A stretch of DNA of 64,000 nucleotides from an uncultured Eubacterium sp. (lineage in GTDB: Bacteria > Bacillota > Clostridia > Lachnospirales > Lachnospiraceae): NCBI GenBank assembly GCA_910578975.1, contig CAJTRZ010000005.1, positions 90,326 through 154,325 of the forward strand. Direction: 5' to 3'. Below, piece by piece: positions 51,441-61,007 of this stretch. Both the position numbers and the translations under genes were made by a program. A model generated the notes under the pieces. That model was not told where the DNA came from, made no database searches, and worked only from the letters and a program-made list of their open reading frames with translations. Every line of letters begins with the position of its first letter. Position 1 is the stretch's first letter.

Positions 51441-52409
51441 ATGGAATTAGAATATACTTATGGTGTTGCCAGAATCAGAGCGTTAGAGAGCAGCCTTTTC
51501 ACAGACGACACAATTATGGCTTTGCTACAGTGCAAAACATATGATGACTGCATTAATTTCCTAAGAGATAAAGGCTGGGGAAATGGAAGCCCTGAGCAGA
51601 CACTTTCGGAAATATTAAGTGAAGAGAAGGCAAAAGCACAAAAAGTTTTAGAGGATTTAGTAGAAGACAAAGATGCGATTGATATCTTAACAATCAAGGA
51701 TGAGTTTCACAATTTAAAGGCGGCAGTAAAACAGGTCTGTACAGCAGATGAAACAGAGGATATTTATTATTCTCATTGTAAGTTACAGCCGGAATATCTT
51801 CGAAACTGTATCAAGCAAGGTGAATACAGTAGTCTTCCAGATAACATGGCATCTGCAGCAAGGGAAGCAACAGAGGTTCTGTTAAAAACAGGAAGTGGTC
51901 AGCTTTGTGATGTGATTATTGACAGAGCAGCATTAGAGGCAATCAGAGAAGCCGGAAACAAGTCTGGCAATAGTTTGATTAAAAAATATGCAGATTCTCA
52001 GGTAATGATTGCTGATATTAAAATTGCTGTCAGATGTGCTACAACAGGAAAGGATAGTCAGTTTACCAAGAAATGCCTTGTTCCATGTAATGGAATCAGT
52101 GTAACAGATCTGACAATAGCAGTGGAGAATGGTATTACAGGTGTTTGTGATTATCTGGATAGTGTAGGGCTGTCAGATGCAGTACAGGCTTTTAAGAAGT
52201 CAAAATCTGTATTTGAATGTTGGTGTGATAATAAAATTATTGAAGATATTAAACCGGAAAAATATAATGCATTTTCGATTGGTCCGATTGTTGCTTACAT
52301 GATTGCCAGAGAAAATGAGATAAAAACGGTTAAGATTATATTGTCAGGAAAATTAAACGGATTTGATAATGAATTTATCAAGGAAAGGGTAAGGGTGATG
52401 TATGCTTAA
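51441..52409 (+). CDS. ntpC: V-type ATPase subunit C
   Basis: Subunit C (d in eukaryotic naming) is the socket that connects the central shaft to the ring. The 322-residue protein has the N-terminal YTYGVARIRALESSLF, the middle LTIKDEFHNLKAAVKQV, RAALEAIREA and the C-terminal FSIGPIVAYMIARENEIKTVKIILSGKLNGFDNEFIKERVRVMYA. The last stretch is a strong signature for this family. Its 3' end overlaps subunit F by 8 bp, so translation is coupled. Confidence 0.95.
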   Translation: MELEYTYGVARIRALESSLFTDDTIMALLQCKTYDDCINFLRDKGWGNGSPEQTLSEILSEEKAKAQKVLEDLVEDKDAIDILTIKDEFHNLKAAVKQVCTADETEDIYYSHCKLQPEYLRNCIKQGEYSSLPDNMASAAREATEVLLKTGSGQLCDVIIDRAALEAIREAGNKSGNSLIKKYADSQVMIADIKIAVRCATTGKDSQFTKKCLVPCNGISVTDLTIAVENGITGVCDYLDSVGLSDAVQAFKKSKSVFECWCDNKIIEDIKPEKYNAFSIGPIVAYMIARENEIKTVKIILSGKLNGFDNEFIKERVRVMYA

Positions 52410-52722
52410 AGCAGCAGTAATGGGTGATTATGATAGTATATATGGCTTTGGGGCTCTTGGTCTTGATATTTACCCCGCAGATGACAAGGTAGAAGCTGCA
52501 CATCTGCTAAGAAAACTGGCAGGCGGGGAGTATCCGATTATATATATAACAGAAGCGCTGGCAGAACAGATAGAGGAAGAAATAGAAAAGTATAAAGAAA
52601 TGGTCACACCTGCAATTATTCTGATTCCTGGTGTATTGGGAAATACAGGAGCAGGCGTACAGGGAGTCAAGGATTCTGTAGAACAGGCCATTGGTTCGGA
52701 TATTGTTTTCGGGAATAAGTAG
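52402..52722 (+). CDS. ntpG: V-type ATPase subunit F
   Basis: Subunit F is part of the central rotor shaft. The 106-residue protein has the Rossmann-like AAVMGDYDSIYGFGALGLDIYPA start and ends IILIPGVLGNTGAGVQGVKDSVEQAIGSDIVF, both typical. It overlaps subunit C by 8 bp and precedes subunit A by 10 bp. Gene naming varies between organisms (ntpG in E. hirae, atpF elsewhere). Confidence 0.93.
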   Translation: MLKAAVMGDYDSIYGFGALGLDIYPADDKVEAAHLLRKLAGGEYPIIYITEALAEQIEEEIEKYKEMVTPAIILIPGVLGNTGAGVQGVKDSVEQAIGSDIVFGNK

Positions 52723-52732
52723 GAGGCAAAAC

Positions 52733-54505
52733 ATGGAATTGAGCAAAGGAGTTATAAAAAAAGTGGCAGGCCCATTGGTTATCGCTGATGGAATGCGTGA
52801 TGCCAATATGTTTGACGTGGTTCGTGTTAGCGACAAAGAACTAATTGGTGAGATTATTGAGATGCATGGTGATCAGGCATCTATTCAGGTTTATGAAGAA
52901 ACAACCGGTCTGGGACCAGGGGAGCCTGTTATTTCGACAGGAGCACCAATGTCTGTCGAATTGGGACCGGGATTAATTGGAAGTATTTATGATGGAATAC
53001 AGAGACCCTTAGATGATATCATGAAGGTTTCCGGCAACCTCTTAGAGCGTGGTGTTCAGGTTCCGTCCCTGAAAAGAGAATTAAAATGGGAGTTTGAGCC
53101 GACAGCAAAGAAGGGAGACGTAGTTGAAGCAGGAGATATTCTTGGAACTGTGAAAGAAACTGCGGTAGTTACCCAGAAGATTATGGTGCCATATGGTATA
53201 AAAGGTCAGATTACAAGCATCAATGCAGGAACATATGATGTAACGGAAGTGATAGCGACTATTCAGACAGAAGATGGTGAAAAGGAAGTAACATTGATGC
53301 AGAAATGGCCGGTTAGAAAGGGACGTCCTTATAAGGAAAAGAAGAATCCAAACAAGCCATTGATTACAGGACAGAGGGTTGTAGATACATTATTCCCGAT
53401 TGCCAGAGGTGGCGTTGCTTCTGTTCCGGGCCCGTTTGGAAGTGGAAAGACAGTTATCCAGCATCAGCTGGCGAAGTGGGCAGAGGCTGATATTGTAGTA
53501 TATATCGGTTGTGGAGAGCGTGGAAACGAAATGACGGATGTTCTTAATGAATTTCCGGAGTTAAAGGATCCAAAGACAGGACAGTCTCTTATGGAGAGAA
53601 CAGTCCTTATTGCAAACACATCAGATATGCCTGTTGCGGCAAGAGAAGCATCTATTTATACGGGTATTACGATTGCTGAATATTTTAGAGATATGGGATA
53701 TTCTGTAGCATTAATGGCAGATTCTACATCACGTTGGGCAGAAGCACTTCGTGAAATGTCCGGTCGTTTGGAGGAAATGCCGGGAGAGGAAGGATATCCT
53801 GCATATCTTGGCAGTCGTCTGGCACAGTTCTATGAGCGTGCGGGCGATGTGGTGACGTTAGGTAAGGAAGGAAGAGACGGCGCATTATCTGTTATTGGTG
53901 CTGTATCTCCTCCAGGTGGAGATATATCCGAGCCGGTATCGCAGGCAACACTTCGCATTGTTAAGGTGTTCTGGGGACTCGATTCAGCACTTGCATACAA
54001 GAGACACTTCCCAGCAATTAACTGGCTGACAAGTTATTCTCTCTATGTAGACAGTATCGGTCCTTGGTTTACAGAGAATGTAGATTCGAAGTGGTTAGAA
54101 CTGCGTCAGAAGTTAATGAGTCTGCTTCAAGAGGAAGCAGAGTTAGAAGAGATTGTTAAGATGGTTGGTATGGATGCTTTATCCGCACCAGACAGATTAA
54201 AGATGGAAGCGGCACGTTCTATCAGAGAAGATTATCTGCATCAGAATTCTTTCCATGAGATTGATACTTATACATCTCTGAAAAAACAGGAAATGATGAT
54301 GGAGCTGGTTATCGGATTTTATGAGCAGTCCGCAGAAGCATTAAGCGAAGGAGCAGATGTAGAGGGATTAATTAAGATGCCGGTTCGTGAAGCGATTGGC
54401 AGATTTAAATATACTCCGGAGGATAGCCTTGATAGTGAGTTCGCAAGAATTAATAATCAGTTATCTGTAGAGATTGCAAATACATTCAGTAAGGAGGAAT
54501 TCTAA
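52733..54505 (+). CDS. ntpA: V-type ATPase catalytic subunit A
   Basis: Subunit A hydrolyses or makes ATP. The 590-residue protein has the bulge (non-homologous) region typical of V-type A subunits near residues 115-190. The Walker A is GPFGSGKTVIQHQL at about residue 230. The catalytic Glu lies in GCGERGNEMTDVL. Walker B and following read ALMADSTSRWAEALREMSGRLEEMPGEEGYPAYLGSRLAQFYERAG. AGGAGG at 52721-52726 supports the ATG at 52733 and excludes an upstream in-frame start. Subunit B begins one base after the stop. Confidence 0.98.
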   Translation: MELSKGVIKKVAGPLVIADGMRDANMFDVVRVSDKELIGEIIEMHGDQASIQVYEETTGLGPGEPVISTGAPMSVELGPGLIGSIYDGIQRPLDDIMKVSGNLLERGVQVPSLKRELKWEFEPTAKKGDVVEAGDILGTVKETAVVTQKIMVPYGIKGQITSINAGTYDVTEVIATIQTEDGEKEVTLMQKWPVRKGRPYKEKKNPNKPLITGQRVVDTLFPIARGGVASVPGPFGSGKTVIQHQLAKWAEADIVVYIGCGERGNEMTDVLNEFPELKDPKTGQSLMERTVLIANTSDMPVAAREASIYTGITIAEYFRDMGYSVALMADSTSRWAEALREMSGRLEEMPGEEGYPAYLGSRLAQFYERAGDVVTLGKEGRDGALSVIGAVSPPGGDISEPVSQATLRIVKVFWGLDSALAYKRHFPAINWLTSYSLYVDSIGPWFTENVDSKWLELRQKLMSLLQEEAELEEIVKMVGMDALSAPDRLKMEAARSIREDYLHQNSFHEIDTYTSLKKQEMMMELVIGFYEQSAEALSEGADVEGLIKMPVREAIGRFKYTPEDSLDSEFARINNQLSVEIANTFSKEEF

Positions 54506-54506
54506 A

Positions 54507-55877
54507 ATGCCAAAAGAGTATAGAACAATACAGGAAGTCGCAGGACCTTTGATGCTTGTACGTGATGTAGAAGGTGTGACTTACGATGAATTAGGTGAAA
54601 TAGAACTGGCAAATGGTGAAACGCGCCGTTGCAAAGTTTTAGAGGTAAATGGAAATAATGTTTTAGTTCAGTTATTTGAAGATTCTACAGGTATCAATCT
54701 TTCCAATAGTAAGGTACGGTTTCTTGGAAGAAGTATGGAACTTGGTGTATCAATGGATATGCTTGGACGTGTATTTGACGGACTTGGAAATCCGATTGAT
54801 AATGGACCAGAGATTCTTCCAGATGCCAGAAAAGATATTAATGGCATTGCCATGAATCCGGCAGCAAGAAATTATCCATCTGAGTTTATTCAGACAGGTA
54901 TTTCAGCAATCGACGGATTAAATACATTGGTTAGGGGACAGAAGTTGCCGATTTTTTCGGCATCGGGTCTGCCACATGCCAACCTTGCAGCACAGATTGC
55001 CAGACAGGCAAAGGTTATAGGAACTGATGAACCTTTTGCTGTAGTATTTGCTGCAGTCGGTATTACGTTTGAAGAGTCCAATTTTTTTGTAAACAGTTTT
55101 AAAGAGACAGGGGCTATAGACAGAACAGTTATGTTTATGAATCTGGCAAATGATCCGGCAGTGGAACGTATTGCAACACCTCGTATGGCACTTACGGCGG
55201 CAGAGTATCTTGCTTTTGAAAAAGGAATGCATGTACTTGTAATTATCACAGATATTACAAACTATGCAGATGCTCTTCGTGAGGTATCAGCAGCCAGAAA
55301 GGAAGTACCGGGTAGACGTGGTTATCCGGGATACATGTACACTGACCTTGCTACATTATATGAGCGTGCAGGACGTCAGCGTGGAAAAGATGGAAGTATT
55401 ACTATGATTCCGATTCTCACAATGCCGGAGGATGACAAGACTCACCCTATTCCTGATTTGACAGGATATATTACAGAGGGGCAGATTATATTAAGCCGTG
55501 AATTATATAGAAAGGGTGTGACTCCGCCAATCGATGTTTTGCCGTCACTATCCCGTTTGAAAGATAAAGGTATTGGTGAGGGAAAGACGAGAGAAGACCA
55601 TAGTAATGTAATGAATCAGTTATTCTCTGCTTATGCCAGAGGAAAAGATGCTAAAGAATTGATGACCATCTTAGGTGAGGCAGCGTTGTCTGATATTGAT
55701 TTGATATATGCGAAGTTTGCAGATGAGTTTGAGAAAGAATATGTTTCCCAGGGTTATGATGCAAATCGTTCGATTATAGAAACAATGGATATTGGATGGA
55801 AACTTCTTTCCATGCTTCCTAAGTCAGAACTCAAGCGTATAGACGATAAATATCTAGAAAAATATTATAAACAGTAG
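54507..55877 (+). CDS. ntpB: V-type ATPase regulatory subunit B
   Basis: Subunit B alternates with A in the hexamer and lacks a Walker A motif. The 456-residue protein has QEVAGPLMLVRDVEGVTYDELGEI at the N-terminus, GRVFDGLGNPIDNGP, PIFSASGLPHANLAAQIARQA in place of the P-loop, DITNYADALREVSAARKEVPGRRGYPGYMYTDLATLYERAGR, and SLSRLKDKGIGEGKTREDHSNVMNQLFSAYARG. AAGGAGG at 54491-54497 lies within the last codons of subunit A and sets the start at 54507. Confidence 0.98.
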   Translation: MPKEYRTIQEVAGPLMLVRDVEGVTYDELGEIELANGETRRCKVLEVNGNNVLVQLFEDSTGINLSNSKVRFLGRSMELGVSMDMLGRVFDGLGNPIDNGPEILPDARKDINGIAMNPAARNYPSEFIQTGISAIDGLNTLVRGQKLPIFSASGLPHANLAAQIARQAKVIGTDEPFAVVFAAVGITFEESNFFVNSFKETGAIDRTVMFMNLANDPAVERIATPRMALTAAEYLAFEKGMHVLVIITDITNYADALREVSAARKEVPGRRGYPGYMYTDLATLYERAGRQRGKDGSITMIPILTMPEDDKTHPIPDLTGYITEGQIILSRELYRKGVTPPIDVLPSLSRLKDKGIGEGKTREDHSNVMNQLFSAYARGKDAKELMTILGEAALSDIDLIYAKFADEFEKEYVSQGYDANRSIIETMDIGWKLLSMLPKSELKRIDDKYLEKYYKQ

Positions 55878-55907
55878 AGGTTTGTTGAAACATAGAAAGG
55901 ATAGTTT

Positions 55908-56567
55908 ATGGCAGGCACAAGAGTAAATCCAACCAGAATGGAACTTACAAAGCAAAAAAAGAAGCTCGCATCAGCTACCAGAGGACATAAACTTTTAAAG
56001 GATAAACGGGATGAACTGGTTCGTCAGTTCATGGATTTGATAAAGGTAAATATGGACTTGAGATTAAAGGTTGAGAAGGGTTTAAAAGCTGCTAATATGG
56101 AGTTTGCTGTAGCCAGGGCAGGGATGAGTGACGAAGTCTTAAATACAGCGTTGATGGCTACCAGCAAAACGCTGGAAATAAAGCAGGACATCAAAAATAT
56201 CATGAGTGTTGATATTCCACAGTTTTCTGCTAAGGGTGACATAAGCGGCAATGATATTTATTCTTATGGATATGCGTTTACGGCGGGTGATTTGGATGAT
56301 GCTGTTTATTCTTTATCCACAGTTTTTTCTGAAATGTTAAAACTGGCTGAGGTAGAAAAGTCCTGTCAGTTGATGGCAGCAGAAATAGAAAAAACAAGAA
56401 GAAGAGTAAATGCACTTGAACATGTAATAATTCCGGAAGCTTTGGACAATATAAAATATATAACAATGAAGTTAGATGAAAATGAACGTAGTACACAGAT
56501 TCGTCTAATGAAAGTTAAAGATATGATGATTGAAGAAAATATTAAAGCGAAACAGAGCCAGGTGTAG
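55908..56567 (+). CDS. ntpD: V-type ATPase subunit D
   Basis: Subunit D is the central rotor axle, made mainly of a long antiparallel coiled coil. The 219-residue protein has VNPTRMELTKQKKKLASATRGHKLLKDKRDELVRQFMDL near the N-terminus and RRRVNALEHVIIPEALDNIKYITMKLDENERSTQIRLMKVKDMM near the C-terminus. Both are signatures of the family. It completes the set (stalk helix, I, K, E, C, F, A, B, D), so the operon is full. The dehydrogenase gene follows after 70 bp. Confidence 0.96.
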   Translation: MAGTRVNPTRMELTKQKKKLASATRGHKLLKDKRDELVRQFMDLIKVNMDLRLKVEKGLKAANMEFAVARAGMSDEVLNTALMATSKTLEIKQDIKNIMSVDIPQFSAKGDISGNDIYSYGYAFTAGDLDDAVYSLSTVFSEMLKLAEVEKSCQLMAAEIEKTRRRVNALEHVIIPEALDNIKYITMKLDENERSTQIRLMKVKDMMIEENIKAKQSQV

Positions 56568-56637
56568 AGAAACAGACTTTAATAAAATTTTTTACAGATA
56601 ATACACCAGGCAGAGTGGAACTGGATAAGGGGTTATT

Positions 56638-57627
56638 ATGAGAATACTGTTTTATGATACAAAGAAGTATGATAAAGAGTCTTTTGATAAGATTTTACCA
56701 AAATACGAAGGAATAGAAATAGAATATGTTGAGGCGGATATCTCTGAACGCACAGCAAAATATTCAAAAGGATTTGATGCAGTCTGTGCATTTGTAAGTT
56801 CAGATTTAAGTAAGAAAGTTATTGAAGTTCTGGCTGAAAATAATATAAAGTTGATTCTTATGAGATGTTCAGGATTTAATAACATTGATTTAAAAGCGTG
56901 TGAAAAACATGGTATAACGATTCTCAGAGTACCGGGATATTCTCCAGAGGCTGTGGCAGAGCATGCAATGGCATTGGCATTAGCATGCAACCGCCATATT
57001 CATAAAGCTTATATTAAAGTTCGCGAAAATAATTTTAGTCTGGTCGGTCTAAAAGGGTTTAATTTTCATCAAAAGACTGCTGGAATTATTGGAACAGGAA
57101 AAATCGGAGCAGCAATGTGTCGCATCTGCCGGGGATTTGGTATGAGAGTCATTGCTTATGATATTTATCAGAATCCAGAACTGGATTTTGTAGAGTATGT
57201 GGAATTGGACAAGTTGTTAGCGGAGAGTGATTTAATTTCTCTGCATTGTCCGTTGACGGATGATTCTTATCATATTATTAATTCAAAAAGCATTAAAAAA
57301 ATGAAGGATAATGTAGTTTTAGTTAATACATCAAGGGGGGCACTGATAGATACAGTTGATTTAATTAAAGGTATTAGAGACCATAAGTTCCAAAGTGTCG
57401 GGCTTGATGTTTATGAAGAAGAAACAGAAAATGTTTTTGAAAACAGAGAGGATGATATTTTGGAGACTTCCGTAACTTCACGGCTATTATCATTTCCAAA
57501 TGTTATTATCACATCACATCAGGCGTTCCTGACAGAGGAGGCTCTTGATGCTATCTGTTATACGACAATGGAAAATGCTAAAGCATATATGAAAGGTGAT
57601 ATTATTGAAAATAATATTGTAAAATAG
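56638..57627 (+). CDS. D-lactate dehydrogenase-like 2-hydroxyacid dehydrogenase
   Basis: The 329-residue protein matches D-2-hydroxyacid dehydrogenases of the D-LDH type, which reduce pyruvate to D-lactate with NADH. It has MRCSGFNNIDLKACEKHGITILRVPGYSPEAVAEHAMALAL, the nucleotide-binding GIIGTGKIGAAMCRICRGFGMRVIAYD near residue 150, the catalytic Arg in NTSRGALIDT, Glu in DVYEEET, and His in TSHQAFLTEEAL. The HQAF and SRGALID motifs favour D-LDH over other members. GGGG lies before the ATG. It may be read from the V-ATPase operon, because no strong terminator separates them. Substrate is inferred. Confidence 0.88.
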   Translation: MRILFYDTKKYDKESFDKILPKYEGIEIEYVEADISERTAKYSKGFDAVCAFVSSDLSKKVIEVLAENNIKLILMRCSGFNNIDLKACEKHGITILRVPGYSPEAVAEHAMALALACNRHIHKAYIKVRENNFSLVGLKGFNFHQKTAGIIGTGKIGAAMCRICRGFGMRVIAYDIYQNPELDFVEYVELDKLLAESDLISLHCPLTDDSYHIINSKSIKKMKDNVVLVNTSRGALIDTVDLIKGIRDHKFQSVGLDVYEEETENVFENREDDILETSVTSRLLSFPNVIITSHQAFLTEEALDAICYTTMENAKAYMKGDIIENNIVK

Positions 57628-57768
57628 TGTATACAAGAAAATAACCTGATAAATATTTTTTGGTTATGTCTTTCAAATAGATGTAATTAAAAAATATTTG
57701 TCAGGATTTTTTTGGTTTCTAAGCCGGGTGCAAATTTTTTAATTAGGGGTGTCATTTTTTAGTGGATG

Positions 57769-57798
57769 TTGTTATTAAAAATGTTGTCATGCTATAAT
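57769..57798 (+). promoter_or_regulatory. Predicted promoter of the GH16 gene
   Basis: TTGTTA (57769-57774), an 18-bp spacer, and TATAAT (57793-57798) preceded by TGC as an extended -10. The GGTGTC-type motif (57748-57764) ends 4 bp upstream of the -35 box. Confidence 0.65.
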
Positions 57799-57838
57799 TT
57801 TTATGGTTTTAAAATAACAATACAGGAGGAAATATAAG

Positions 57839-59020
57839 ATGAAGAAATTAATGTTATTTGTAGCAGCTTTGGTAGTAACAGTTGCGCTGGGAATGACAGT
57901 TTCTGCAGCCCCGCAGGAATTTACCTTAGATAATATGGAAATAAAGTGGTCAGATGAATTTAATGGGACAGAGTTGAATCGTTTAAACTGGACGCCACAG
58001 GTTGGTGATGGTCGTGCATATGGTGGACCTAACTTGATTGGATGGGGGAATAAGGAAAAGCAGAATTATAAAGCGGACAATGTTTCGGTGTCTGATGGTA
58101 CTATGAAAATTACAGCAAAATATGAGCCAACTACATATATGAATACAAAATACAGTTGGACTTCAGCGAGAATTACGAGTGATAAGCTGGTTCATGTAGG
58201 CTTGGGTTATGTGGAAGCAAGAATTAAAATACCGTCATCTCAGGGAATATGGCCGGCATTTTGGATGTTAGGAACTAACGGTAAGACATGGCCTGCAAAT
58301 GGTGAGATTGATATTATGGAAGCCTTTAATACAAGACCGACATTGCAGAGTACTATTCATTATCCGAATTGGTCTGGTGCGGATGTTTATACTTATGCAT
58401 TTACAAATGATTATGATAAGACAGAGTGGCACACATATGGATGCTATAGAGATGGAAAAACAATTGCATTTTATATAGATAGAGTTCTACTGCGTGAGTA
58501 TTCTACAACAGATTTACAAACAGGTTCTATGGCAGGTAAACGTTCTGTGTTGAATGACGATTACTATATATTATTTAATATTGCCTGTGGTGGAAATCTG
58601 GCAGGCGGAGTTCCACCATATAATCCGGAATGGAATGCCGTAATGGAAGTGGATTATGTAAGGTATTATAAAGAAAAGCCGGCACAAAGTGTCCAGCCGA
58701 CAACCAAAAAGGATGTACCAGTTACTAAAGTTACAAAACCGGCAAAAGTAAAAATCACACAGGCAAAGAACATTAAAAAGAAAAAAATAAGTTTAAAGTT
58801 TAAAAAGGTGAAAGCAGCAAAGGGATATCAGGTTCGTTGGTGTGATAATAAAAAGTTTAATGGATATGAAGAAAAAAGAACATCAAAGACAAAGTTCACG
58901 CTCAAAGGTTTAGAAAAGAAAACAACATATTTTATTAAAGTCAGAGCATATAAAGTATCTAATGGCAGAAAAGCTTATGGGGCATGGTCTAAGGTAAAGA
59001 GGGTTAAGATTAAAAAATAA
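57839..59020 (+). CDS. Secreted GH16 beta-glucanase with lysine-rich FN3-like domain
   Basis: The 393-residue protein has a signal peptide (MKKLMLFVAALVVTVALGMTVSAA). A glycoside hydrolase 16 domain covers residues 30-280: WSDEFNGTELNRLNW, WTSARITSDKLVHVGLGYVEARIKIPSSQGIWPAFWMLG, and the catalytic NGEIDIMEAFN (Glu-x-Asp-x-x-Glu). The family cuts beta-1,3 and mixed beta-1,3-1,4 glucans; this version most resembles laminarinase or lichenase. A Lys-rich FN3-like domain follows (about 300-393: KGYQVRWCDNKKF, TTYFIKVRAYKV, GAWSKVKRVKIKK), the same module as in the GH25 lysozyme. AGGAGG precedes the ATG. A terminator follows. Confidence 0.93.
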   Translation: MKKLMLFVAALVVTVALGMTVSAAPQEFTLDNMEIKWSDEFNGTELNRLNWTPQVGDGRAYGGPNLIGWGNKEKQNYKADNVSVSDGTMKITAKYEPTTYMNTKYSWTSARITSDKLVHVGLGYVEARIKIPSSQGIWPAFWMLGTNGKTWPANGEIDIMEAFNTRPTLQSTIHYPNWSGADVYTYAFTNDYDKTEWHTYGCYRDGKTIAFYIDRVLLREYSTTDLQTGSMAGKRSVLNDDYYILFNIACGGNLAGGVPPYNPEWNAVMEVDYVRYYKEKPAQSVQPTTKKDVPVTKVTKPAKVKITQAKNIKKKKISLKFKKVKAAKGYQVRWCDNKKFNGYEEKRTSKTKFTLKGLEKKTTYFIKVRAYKVSNGRKAYGAWSKVKRVKIKK

Positions 59021-59028
59021 ATGTAAAG

Positions 59029-59069
59029 AATCCTGGATATTAGAGTAATCTGATATTTGGGATTTTTTT
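59029..59069 (+). terminator. Terminator after the GH16 gene
   Basis: A 14-bp stem with several G-U pairs, 59029-59042 with 59051-59064, is followed by TTTTT. Confidence 0.8.
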
Positions 59070-59218
59070 CTGTTTAATTTTGAGGAAACAAGGTGTCCTT
59101 TTATAGTGAAATATGTTAAAATGATAAATTGAAAGATTATAAAAAGATAAAAATAGTATAAAAGTTATCATTTCATTATAAATTATGTGGCTGTATTAAC
59201 AGCGGAATGGAGATTACT

Positions 59219-60991
59219 ATGAAAGAAAATACAAATGTAGAAGAAGAGATTTTAAAAACATTAGAAAAAAATTTATGGACTTATGGTAGTCCGGTTATTT
59301 TTCAAACGGGTGTAATATGCAAAAGTTCTAAAGAAGAAACGGTAGATTTCTCAATAACATTTGCTAACATTTTTGAGAAAATGATAGAGGAAATGACGAT
59401 AAAAATACATATTACGAATTCTGAAGGAGAGGAGTATCAAACAGAGTATAATTGTACAGAATTGAAACTCGGGTATTTAGAATCAAAAACAGAGGTAATT
59501 GTCATCTCTATTGAGGAAGATAGTAACTTAGATGGATTTATTTCTGTGGGTAAAGTGGTGTTTGAAGATGGAACGGTCTGGACAAAGGACGAGGCTGTTT
59601 ATGAAAGCACAGGGGATATTGAAGATCTTGAGGTATTTGCCAAGGCGAAGAATAAGGATTATGAAGATAATTATATTATAGCAAAAGAAGATATATCCAG
59701 TGATGACTATATTAATATGGGCAATGGTATTGAAATATTAAAACGAATTTCATGGTATAAGGATTCAGGAAAAATTTTAAGGGATACTGAGCATAAATAT
59801 AATGCATTAAAGAATACAGAAGAAAGAAGAAAAAGAATTGAGGATAAAAAAGCACATAGAAGAAAATCGGTTAAAAAGAAATATATTATCACATCTGTTA
59901 TCACAGTTGTAATTGTTGGTATTATCGCTGCAGGAGTAATGGCTTTTATGATACCTAATAACAAATATAAAGATGCAAAGAAAATGTTGAATAATAAAAA
60001 ATATGAGCAGGCAGCAAAAGAGTTTACGTCATTAAAAGGTTTTCTTAAAAGTGAAGCGTATTTATCTGAAGCATATTATAATCTTGGATTGCAATTCATG
60101 GAAAAAGACGAAAAAAATGCAATAGATTATTTTAAAAAGAGTCATGCTGCAAACGAAAAATCGCAGCATGGTATTATGGCAGGGGCATTTTTAGACTATT
60201 ATAACGGTGTGGCAGCATTAAATTCGAAAGAGTATGATAAGGCCATGGAGTTATTTAAGACGAGTGCAAATGCTGCTTCGGATTTCAACTTAGTAAATAA
60301 GGCTAGTGCAGGAATGGCACAGGTTTATTATTTAAAGGGTGATTATAATACAGCGTGGAATACAATTAAAAACGTGTTTGCAAAGGACCAGTCTTATGAG
60401 AATGTATATGGGTCTTATGGTTATGCATATGCAAAAAGTTTGGTAGATAGTGGAAAAACAAAAGAAGGTATGACACTTTATAAAGAAATAGCCCAGTATA
60501 CAAAAGCGGAAAATTTAAACGAAAATGTTTATAAACAGGCAGTTAAATTAGGTGAAAGTGGTAAAATGACGGAAGCTGTGAATTTGCTGAAATCAGTAAG
60601 AAAAGAAAATAAAAATGCTGACAAATTATATAAACGCATTAAGAATTTTGAATATAAGGTTAGATTCTGGGTGGGAACATGGAGTCATAAGGGAATAGTA
60701 AATGGTGAGAAGAAAGTATATAAAATTTATATATCAACAGTATTATTCAAAGGAGAGCCATGTTTAAGAATTAAAGATCTGAATAATAAAGTCTTAGGGT
60801 TTGATACAGTAATCAGTAGTAAGAATAAGGTGTCACAGATTGAAATTGGCACTTATAAACTTCATTTTAAACTGAGAAAATTTCATAATCAGAAGTTTGC
60901 ATATACCTTAAAGGGCGGTAAGAAAATGATTCGTGCTCAAAGATATGACAAGAAAACATATACTTCAAAATATAAGAAGAAATCTAAATAA
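59219..60991 (+). CDS. Membrane protein with TPR-like repeats
   Basis: The 590-residue protein has no signal peptide. The first 215 residues are cytoplasmic and acidic, with a beta-rich part (VDFSITFANIFEKMIEEMTIKIHITNSEGEEY). A membrane helix at about residues 223-245 (YIITSVITVVIVGIIAAGVMAFMI) is preceded by a basic stretch (RRKRIEDKKAHRRKSVKKK), so the C-terminus is outside. Several TPR-like repeats come next (YEQAAKEFTSLKGFLKSEAYLSEAYYNLGLQFMEKDEKNAIDYFKKSHAANEK, YDKAMELFKTSA), then a beta-rich C-terminal domain (VRFWVGTWSHKGIVNGEKKVYKIYIS). I do not know a function. GGAG before ATG 59219 sets the start over an ATG 12 bp earlier. The transglutaminase-like gene follows after 16 bp. Confidence 0.8.
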   Translation: MKENTNVEEEILKTLEKNLWTYGSPVIFQTGVICKSSKEETVDFSITFANIFEKMIEEMTIKIHITNSEGEEYQTEYNCTELKLGYLESKTEVIVISIEEDSNLDGFISVGKVVFEDGTVWTKDEAVYESTGDIEDLEVFAKAKNKDYEDNYIIAKEDISSDDYINMGNGIEILKRISWYKDSGKILRDTEHKYNALKNTEERRKRIEDKKAHRRKSVKKKYIITSVITVVIVGIIAAGVMAFMIPNNKYKDAKKMLNNKKYEQAAKEFTSLKGFLKSEAYLSEAYYNLGLQFMEKDEKNAIDYFKKSHAANEKSQHGIMAGAFLDYYNGVAALNSKEYDKAMELFKTSANAASDFNLVNKASAGMAQVYYLKGDYNTAWNTIKNVFAKDQSYENVYGSYGYAYAKSLVDSGKTKEGMTLYKEIAQYTKAENLNENVYKQAVKLGESGKMTEAVNLLKSVRKENKNADKLYKRIKNFEYKVRFWVGTWSHKGIVNGEKKVYKIYISTVLFKGEPCLRIKDLNNKVLGFDTVISSKNKVSQIEIGTYKLHFKLRKFHNQKFAYTLKGGKKMIRAQRYDKKTYTSKYKKKSK

Positions 60992-61007
60992 GTGAGATTG
61001 TAGGGGA

